Below are positions 58,371 through 64,000 of a stretch of DNA of 64,000 bases, piece by piece. The translations under genes were made by a program, and so were the position numbers. Each line of letters starts with the position of its first letter. Position 1 is the stretch's first letter. The DNA is taken from positions 3,256,424-3,320,423 of the forward strand of contig JAHBUP010000001.1 in assembly GCA_019638015.1 (NCBI GenBank). Reading direction: 5' to 3'. Origin of the DNA: Melioribacteraceae bacterium (GTDB taxonomy: Bacteria > Bacteroidota > Ignavibacteria > Ignavibacteriales > Melioribacteraceae). The notes under the pieces are model-generated. The model was not told where the DNA came from. It ran no database searches and worked only from the letters and a program-made list of their open reading frames with translations.

Positions 58371-59984
58371 CTATTTTTTTCCCCGGTATCTATTATTTCT
58401 ATTTCTAGAACTTTGTTCTCCGGAACTACTTCTCTTTTTAATATCTATTCTAGGTTTTCTAGGCAAATTTTTCTTCTGGTGAATTTCCGGAATAGGCACA
58501 AGCAAATTATCTTCAGGAAACACACACTCAATTTTTTTACCCAAATATTTTTCTAATCGGGAAATTTCATGCCCATCATTTTCATCGGCAAAACTTATAG
58601 AGATACCTTTTGCGCCGGCGCGTCCGGTTCTACCAATTCTATGTACATACTCCTCAACATCTTGCGGAATATTATAATTAATAACATGAGAAATTGCCTC
58701 AACATGAATTCCGCGAGAGGCAACATCGGTGGCAACAAGTACACGTACCTTCCCTTCACGAAAACTTTCGAGACGCTTAATACGCTGACTCTGTTCAACA
58801 TCACCAGAAAGCAATGCGCATTTAATTCCATAAGCTTCAAAAGTATCTTTAACCCTTTTAGCTTCATACTTACGGTTTACGAAAACCAACACACGTTCAA
58901 GGTTTTTATTCATAATTAAATTATAAAGAAGAGTTGGTTTTTCTTTAATTGTAGTTATATATATAATTTGTTCAACTGCTTCAACAGTAATCTCTTCCGG
59001 TTTTACAATCACTTCAAAAGCATCCTTCGTCCACGATTCAGCAAGTCGTTTTACATCACCATTTAGTGTAGCACTGAAAAACATGGTTTGCCTTTTTGAT
59101 TTCGGGGGAGTAGATGAAACAATTTTCTTAACAGCGGGAATAAATCCCATATCGAGCATACGGTCGGCTTCATCAATAATTAAGATTTCAATTTTTCCCA
59201 GATCAACTATATTTTTTTCCATAAAATCAATTAAACGCCCGGGGGTACAAATCAAAATATCAATCTCATTATTTCGCAAGATACTCTGTTGTTTCTGGTA
59301 GTCAACTCCTCCGAGTAGTGAAAGTATAGTGCATGGAATATATTTCCCGAGTCCTCTCGCGTCCTTTTCAATCTGCAGAACAAGTTCTCGTGTAGGGGCT
59401 AAAATTAACGCTCGCGGCACTCCATGCTTTCTCTTTTTATCTATTGGATTAGAAACAATATGATTAAATATTGTAATAAGGAACGCCGCGGTTTTTCCGG
59501 TTCCTGTTTGCGCTTGAGCTGTAACATCAAGTCCAGTTAATGATTTTGCTAGTGTTTCCTCTTGGACCTGTGTGCAGTATTTAAAGCCAAGATCGTACAC
59601 AGCGTGTAAAATATTTTCAGAGATATTCAAATCATGAAACCGTGTTTTACCCGGCTCAGCCGGAACATTAAAAACAGATTTATCCCATGGTTCAGTAGAG
59701 ATAACCTGATCCTGCTTATCAGTTTTCTTTCCGTTGAGTGCCCGTTTTTCATGCCGCTTCTGATATTCTTCTCTAGTTTCTTTTTTAAAAGGTCTACGCG
59801 CGGGTTTTGGTTTGTCTGTATTTACCTGCGAAGCTGCCAGCTGTTCCCCTTTCTCTTTTGAATAAACTTTTTTATTTCGTGGAACTGTGTGGCTCTCTTT
59901 TACTTTTGCTTCTGTTATTGATACAGTTGATTTTGGCTTTTTGCCAAAAATAGTTTTTAGTTTTGATGCGATTTTCTTTAACAA
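58371..59984 (-). CDS. DEAD-box RNA helicase
   Basis: 537 residues of RhlE/RhlB type. A basic, Lys/Arg-rich N-terminal ~120 residues precede the helicase core: Q-motif CTQVQEETLAKSL, I AQTGTGKT, Ia PTRELVLQIE, II DEAD (IIDEADRMLDMGF), III SAT, V TDVASRGIH, VI HRIGRTGRAG. A basic RNR/RGK-rich tail follows. It unwinds short RNA duplexes in ribosome assembly or decay. Start is TTG at 59984, without a good SD; an internal start is not excluded. Confidence 0.94.
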   Translation of the reverse strand: MLKKIASKLKTIFGKKPKSTVSITEAKVKESHTVPRNKKVYSKEKGEQLAASQVNTDKPKPARRPFKKETREEYQKRHEKRALNGKKTDKQDQVISTEPWDKSVFNVPAEPGKTRFHDLNISENILHAVYDLGFKYCTQVQEETLAKSLTGLDVTAQAQTGTGKTAAFLITIFNHIVSNPIDKKRKHGVPRALILAPTRELVLQIEKDARGLGKYIPCTILSLLGGVDYQKQQSILRNNEIDILICTPGRLIDFMEKNIVDLGKIEILIIDEADRMLDMGFIPAVKKIVSSTPPKSKRQTMFFSATLNGDVKRLAESWTKDAFEVIVKPEEITVEAVEQIIYITTIKEKPTLLYNLIMNKNLERVLVFVNRKYEAKRVKDTFEAYGIKCALLSGDVEQSQRIKRLESFREGKVRVLVATDVASRGIHVEAISHVINYNIPQDVEEYVHRIGRTGRAGAKGISISFADENDGHEISRLEKYLGKKIECVFPEDNLLVPIPEIHQKKNLPRKPRIDIKKRSSSGEQSSRNRNNRYRGKK

Positions 59985-60607
59985 GTTATACTTCTTAGAT
60001 TAATTAAATTTGTGGCAAATATACGATTTTAATTAGATAGGTGCGTTGGGCTGAATCTGATATTGATTCTAATTATTTTATTGGTAATAAGAGTGTATTA
60101 TTCTTCCTCTAATCTTTCTTGCGCAGATTTTACGATTCCATTTGAATCCCAGTCATGTTTTCCCCAGTCCGTATACTGATTGATAGTAGGCTGATATGTT
60201 ATAAAATATCTCGAAAGCAATATGTAATAGCGTTTTAACTTGAAATGACAATCCCCCACACAATTACAATAACCTGAATGGCTCTCCCGAATCCGACTAC
60301 TGCCCGATCAAGGGACAGTACCATTTTGTAATATTCGTTATCAGAAAAAAAATCAGAAATTATTAAGGTAAAAACGCGTAATATTCATTAATTATTTTCA
60401 TTTAAGCTTCACCATTCTTTATTTTCTAAGCAAAAGTATTATATTTGCCCCCAAAATGATCAATTTTGAGTCAAAGACACTCAATTCTTTGAAAATGAAA
60501 AGATTATGAAAAATTTAAGTAAAAATGCTTGGATGGTGACCGATCATTCTAACTACATATTAAATATTAAGCGCAAACAAAAATAAATATATAAGGAAGA
60601 GTTAACT
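59985..60607. other. 623-base gap between divergent genes, with decayed coding-like sequence
   Basis: No intact gene. On the minus strand 60098-60307 is open for 69 codons, reading GYCNCVGDCHFKLKRYY...WGKHDWDSNG...AQERLEEE. It has no start codon and is preceded by a stop at 60308-60310. A 29-codon frame at 60235-60324 overlaps it in another phase. An imperfect palindrome ACTGCCC/GGGACAGT (about 60297-60320) sits at one end. This looks like a remnant of a gene or repeat element, possibly insertion debris. The stretch 60400-60600 upstream of the DUF4914 gene should hold its promoter, which I could not fix. Apart from that I see nothing. Confidence 0.45.
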
Positions 60608-62554
60608 ATGAAAAATCTTTTAACATTACTAAAGGAGAAGAATATTATCCTACCCGATAATATTGCAGAATTATTATCGGATTCTAAAAGTTACACAGTC
60701 TTTAATACCAATGAAGAGTTGGCAGAAGCTTCTACAAACGGAAAAGAAAACTCCGAGTTCGAAGTAGCGTATGATGTACCGGGCAAAGGTAATTATGTTG
60801 AAGCAATTGTACAACGAGTTAAAAATGGGATTTCCGCTAACTATACAGAAGCATATATGCGCCGAAGGGATCCCGGAACAATGGTTATAGCCGATGACCA
60901 TCCTACAGATAAAAAAAGGTTTTTGGAAAAATATGGTTACGAATTCTCAAAATTACAGATGGAAACATTCGATTGGTTAAAAAAACAAGATTTGGCGGTT
61001 TTCTTCTACTTTGCAGGAAGAGAAAATATCGGTTCTTTAGGAATTGCTATCGCACCGGCTAATGCGGCGTTTTTTGCTCTAGGATTATCAATGCTGCAAG
61101 AAATGGTAGCCATAGATGAATTGAAAGATAATGCAGAAATAAAATCGGTAATATTTGTAGCTCCAATTTTTAGGCATACTCATTTTAACGGTAAACAGGT
61201 TGTGGTTCATAACCGAACAGAATCGATACACGAATTGTATTCATATAATTTATATCCCGGACCTAGCGCCAAAAAAGGTCTTTACGGCGTTATGCTAACA
61301 CAAGCCGAAAAAGAGGATTGGATAATTGCTCACTGTTCGGCCGTGCAATCTATAAGTCCTTATGATAATCTAACCACCTTCATGCATGAAGGCGCAAGCG
61401 GCGGCGGTAAAAGTGAAATGCATCAGCATATTATTAGAGAACCCGATGGACGGGTTCTTTTAGGACGAAATAGTGTAACTTCTGAAGAAAGATTTATTAC
61501 AATTCCCCGTTTCTGTTCTTTCAATTCTGTTGCTGATGATATGGCTTTTTGCCATCCATCCGTTCAGAAAAAGGATGGTAAGCTTAGAATTATTGATGCT
61601 GAAAACGCGTGGTTTGTTAGGGTTGACAGTGTAAAAGAATATGGAGAAGATCCCACTCTCGAAAAACTAACAATTAACCCTTCCCTTCCATTACTGTTTT
61701 TAAATATCGAAACCCAACCCAATGCAACAGCATTAATTTGGAATCATATTCAGGATGAACCGGGGAAATCATGCCCCAATCCTAGAGTAATTATTCCCCG
61801 AAGATCAGTCCCTAATGTTGTTAAAAAACCTGTATCGGTTGATATTAGAAGTTTCGGAATTCGTACACCAATCTGTACCAAAGAAAATCCATCATACGGT
61901 ATTGTTGGCTTGTTCCATATATTACCCCCAGCACTTGCTTGGTTGTGGAGGTTAGTTGCTCCGCGCGGACACAATAATCCAAGTATTGTAAGTACGGGAG
62001 GAATGGAAAGTGAGGGGGTTGGATCTTACTGGCCATTTGCCACAGGTAAACGGGTTCCACATGCCAATATGCTTCTCAAACAGTTAATTGATACGCCAAG
62101 AACAACCTTCACATTAGTACCAAACCAAAGTATTGGCGTTTGGAAAGTTGGGTTCAAACCTCAACTTTTAATGAGAGAATATCTTACACGCAGAGGTGCC
62201 GCCCGTCTCCGAACTGATCAGTATCAGCCGGCACGCTGCCCTTTATTAGGTTATGAGTTGAATTATCTTACTATTGAAGGTTCAAAAATTCCTTCAAGAT
62301 TTTTGAAAGTTTATAACCAAACTGAAGTTGGATTTGAAGGTTATGACGCCGGCGCAGAAATACTGAAAGCTTTCTTTAAATCCGAATTGCAGAAATACTT
62401 AAAAGAAGATTTGCTGCATACAGGTAAACGCATTATTGATGCATGTCTATCGAATGCAACAATTGATGAATATAATGAAATCGTGCCTATGAGCTACCAA
62501 TATGAATATTCCTTTAACAGAATTGATGATTATGAACATAATAATGTTTTGTAA
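60608..62554 (+). CDS. DUF4914 family P-loop protein (PEPCK-like)
   Basis: 648 residues. A Walker A-like motif GASGGGKSEM lies at residues 262-271, preceded by TTFMHE, resembling the phosphate loop of PEP carboxykinases and HPr-kinase-like P-loop enzymes. Later conserved blocks include NPRVIIPRRSVPN, STGGMESEGVGSYWPFATGKR and RRGAARLRTDQY. The sequence best matches the DUF4914 family as I recall it, and lacks the canonical GTP-PEPCK catalytic arrangement, so the PEPCK name should not be used. GGAAGAG SD 7 bases before ATG. Cytosolic. Single-gene unit converging on TSUP. Confidence 0.75.
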   Translation: MKNLLTLLKEKNIILPDNIAELLSDSKSYTVFNTNEELAEASTNGKENSEFEVAYDVPGKGNYVEAIVQRVKNGISANYTEAYMRRRDPGTMVIADDHPTDKKRFLEKYGYEFSKLQMETFDWLKKQDLAVFFYFAGRENIGSLGIAIAPANAAFFALGLSMLQEMVAIDELKDNAEIKSVIFVAPIFRHTHFNGKQVVVHNRTESIHELYSYNLYPGPSAKKGLYGVMLTQAEKEDWIIAHCSAVQSISPYDNLTTFMHEGASGGGKSEMHQHIIREPDGRVLLGRNSVTSEERFITIPRFCSFNSVADDMAFCHPSVQKKDGKLRIIDAENAWFVRVDSVKEYGEDPTLEKLTINPSLPLLFLNIETQPNATALIWNHIQDEPGKSCPNPRVIIPRRSVPNVVKKPVSVDIRSFGIRTPICTKENPSYGIVGLFHILPPALAWLWRLVAPRGHNNPSIVSTGGMESEGVGSYWPFATGKRVPHANMLLKQLIDTPRTTFTLVPNQSIGVWKVGFKPQLLMREYLTRRGAARLRTDQYQPARCPLLGYELNYLTIEGSKIPSRFLKVYNQTEVGFEGYDAGAEILKAFFKSELQKYLKEDLLHTGKRIIDACLSNATIDEYNEIVPMSYQYEYSFNRIDDYEHNNVL

Positions 62555-62571
62555 AATTAGAATTACATTAT

Positions 62572-63348
62572 TTAGATAATACCGGCTCCCAATAGTAATG
62601 AAAAAAGAAGAAGGAATATTGCAACGGTAACTTGCAGCGTTTTTATTGTCATTTTCTTTAGAAGTTTATTACCAAAGAACGCACCTATAAATGCTGAAAG
62701 AGTAGCCGTTACAATTAATGCATAATCGATATTACTGCCTATCAATAAAATATCTTTCATGTATACAGATAATCTTGATATGTCAATCATAACGGAAATT
62801 ATTACTCCTGTTGCAATAAACTCTTCTTTCGTCAAATTTAGTTTTATTAAAAACGCCGATCTCAGCGCACCCTGGTTACCTGAAAGTCCGCCGAAGAAGC
62901 CGCTGAGAATTCCACCAATCGGTAAATATTTTTTATCAAAATTTATTCTCGTGAAAAACGGGATAATATCGAATAACGCAAAAAATGCCAATAAAACCGA
63001 TATTAACAATTTAACCGGCATAATTACAAATTCTGAACCGAATGCAGAATAGGTAATTATTGGTTTCATTTCTGTAACTAGTGTTAATATTAAAGCTCCA
63101 AAAAAAGAAAATAGAATTGCCGGCACACCGAATTTTAGAGTTATGGATTTATTAATATTTTTACCGACAAGAAATAGTTTGAATATGTTGTTTAAAAAAT
63201 GAACTATGGCAGTAAGCGTAATAGCATATTGAATTGGAAAAAATAGCGCAAACACTGGAACGAGTATTGTCCCAAGTCCAAATCCAGAGAAAAAAGTAAG
63301 AGCCGAAGCAATTAACGCGACTAAAGAGACTACTACATATTCAACCAT
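62572..63348 (-). CDS. TSUP-family (TauE/SafE) transporter
   Basis: 258 residues with about eight transmembrane helices in two repeats, each with a conserved loop: GFGLGTILVPVF (about residue 24) and SGFFGGLSGNQGALRSAFLI (about 148). TSUP proteins export sulfite, sulfoacetate or similar organic anions; this one cannot be assigned. It converges on the DUF4914 gene with 17 bases between the stops and no terminator visible. The ATG lacks an obvious SD. Confidence 0.9.
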   Translation of the reverse strand: MVEYVVVSLVALIASALTFFSGFGLGTILVPVFALFFPIQYAITLTAIVHFLNNIFKLFLVGKNINKSITLKFGVPAILFSFFGALILTLVTEMKPIITYSAFGSEFVIMPVKLLISVLLAFFALFDIIPFFTRINFDKKYLPIGGILSGFFGGLSGNQGALRSAFLIKLNLTKEEFIATGVIISVMIDISRLSVYMKDILLIGSNIDYALIVTATLSAFIGAFFGNKLLKKMTIKTLQVTVAIFLLLFSLLLGAGII

Positions 63349-63433
63349 ATTTATAATTTTCTTTGGCTTTTACCGTTAATAATTATCCGCCAAAATTATA
63401 TTATTGAAAAGGTTATACGGCAAAAAATAATTT

Positions 63434-63694
63434 CTAAAAATCAAAAAGGTCCCCTAAAAAACCCTCACGTTTCTTTTTCTTATATCCATACTTATTATAA
63501 TCATCATCATAGCTTTTGTTATATGACTCCCTTTGTTGATTATTAACAGGTAGTGATTGGGCTGATTTATCGATGATTTTATCAAGTTCACCTCTATCAA
63601 GCCACACTCCTCGGCATTCAGGACAATAATCAATTTCAATTCCCTGGCGGTCTGAAATAACCAACTTAACCTCTTTACAAACTGGACAATTCAT
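63434..63694 (-). CDS. zf-TFIIB-type zinc ribbon protein
   Basis: 86 residues. One zinc ribbon of the zf-TFIIB family, CPVCKEVKLVISDRQGIEIDYCPECRGVWLDRGELDKI, uses CxxC and CxxC pairs at residues 3/6 and about 24/27. A charged, Tyr/Lys-rich tail (YDDDYNKYGYKKKKR) follows. These small proteins bind zinc and may bind nucleic acid. SD AAGGAG precedes the ATG. Function unknown. Confidence 0.88.
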   Translation of the reverse strand: MNCPVCKEVKLVISDRQGIEIDYCPECRGVWLDRGELDKIIDKSAQSLPVNNQQRESYNKSYDDDYNKYGYKKKKREGFLGDLFDF

Positions 63695-64000
63695 ACTAAC
63701 TCCTTTTCATTTTATTAAAAATTATCTAATACAAACTTCATAAAAGATACAAATGTTTTTTAAACTAAACTTGGTTTAAAACAAAGAAATAATCTCTTTA
63801 TTGTGGCACGAAGATGTGAAAAAATTATATTAAATCAAATAATGCAGGTAGAAAGGGTTCTTCGAGACCACTCATCATACTTCCCCTTAATACAATTAGG
63901 AGGATATTACGAAAACAATTATTCCAACTGTGTATCTACTGAGTACTAAAATTGAGGATATTTTTGCTTCCTCCTATTTACTGAATCCACCAAATACAAG
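63695..64000. other. 306-base end of window without an intact gene
   Basis: No complete gene. The minus strand reads an in-frame 36-residue stretch, roughly between 63829 and 63939 (NCFRNILLIVLRGSMMSGLEEPFLP...), bounded by stops on both sides. It may be a fragment of a broken gene or a chance frame. Otherwise AT-rich sequence; the promoter of the zinc-ribbon gene should lie just upstream of 63694. Confidence 0.35.

Noticed and set aside
60608..62554. Calling the protein GTP-dependent PEP carboxykinase
   Set aside because: Only the P-loop resembles PEPCK; the family layout fits DUF4914, and no canonical PEPCK metal or substrate pattern was recognised.

Overview
The window reads as chromosomal DNA of an AT-rich, Gram-negative free-living bacterium of the Bacteroidota/Ignavibacteriota group. 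Supporting this are a TonB-dependent receptor with an N-terminal carboxypeptidase-regulatory-like domain followed by a DUF4249 lipoprotein, DUF2723 and DUF4837 proteins, a large TPR lipoprotein resembling PorW/SprE, several lipoproteins, and a GH9 cellulase with a CelD_N domain. Many genes still carry good Shine-Dalgarno sequences (GGAG, AGGTGA), which fits an Ignavibacteria-like lineage better than core Bacteroidia. The lineage call is inference; no rRNA gene is present. I saw no complete mobile element, prophage, CRISPR array or defence island.

Layout. 1-3004 (-): overlapping housekeeping operon era, DMT transporter, acyP, ispF, dedA (cut by the window edge). 3093-4727: ECF sigma/anti-sigma pair (-) divergent from a small DUF6249 membrane protein (+), with two facing ECF-like promoter elements between them. 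4779-7917 (-): MBL hydrolase, Rieske protein, queG, trxB. 7989-8861 (+): secreted endonuclease/exonuclease/phosphatase-fold lipoprotein. 8967-11130 (-): ferredoxin, DUF309, TPM-domain protein, LemA. 11164-16314 (-): a long overlapping operon of acyl-CoA dehydrogenase, an exported YidD-like protein, two paralogous TPR/PGxGxIYTG proteins, an ACT-domain protein and UPF0210. 16481-25450 (+): GH9 cellulase, rlmN, two unknown envelope proteins, TonB receptor plus DUF4249, GerMN-like lipoprotein, Gdx-type SMR exporter, SPOUT methyltransferase. 25453-32073 (-): AlbA-type regulator, PorW-like TPR lipoprotein, glnB, secA. 32277-36954 (+): glnE and a DUF2723 membrane protein. 36951-47030 (-): DUF4837, a SEC59/VTE5-like kinase or cytidylyltransferase, ftsH, hpt, tilS, greA, an AddB-like nuclease, a CYTH protein. 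47133-50973: beta-barrel protein, thioredoxin-fold protein (-), M14 peptidase, a second ECF sigma with a tiny partner, rpsU. 51003-59984 (-): LOG-family protein, secG, tRNA-Met, M48 protease, FecCD permease, obgE, an acidic protein of unknown function, rsgA, DEAD-box helicase. 60608-63694: DUF4914 P-loop protein (+), TSUP transporter and zinc-ribbon protein (-).

Much of the content concerns ribosome and RNA biology (era, obgE, rsgA, rlmN, tilS, queG, rpsU, DEAD helicase), protein export and quality control (secA, secG, ftsH, M48, YidD-like) and nitrogen signalling (glnB and glnE either side of secA). The least explained parts are the exported-YidD/PGxGxIYTG module (13019-15172), the DUF4914 protein, the acidic protein next to obgE, the tandem terminators in front of greA, and the 623-base gap at 59985-60607, which carries decayed coding-like sequence.
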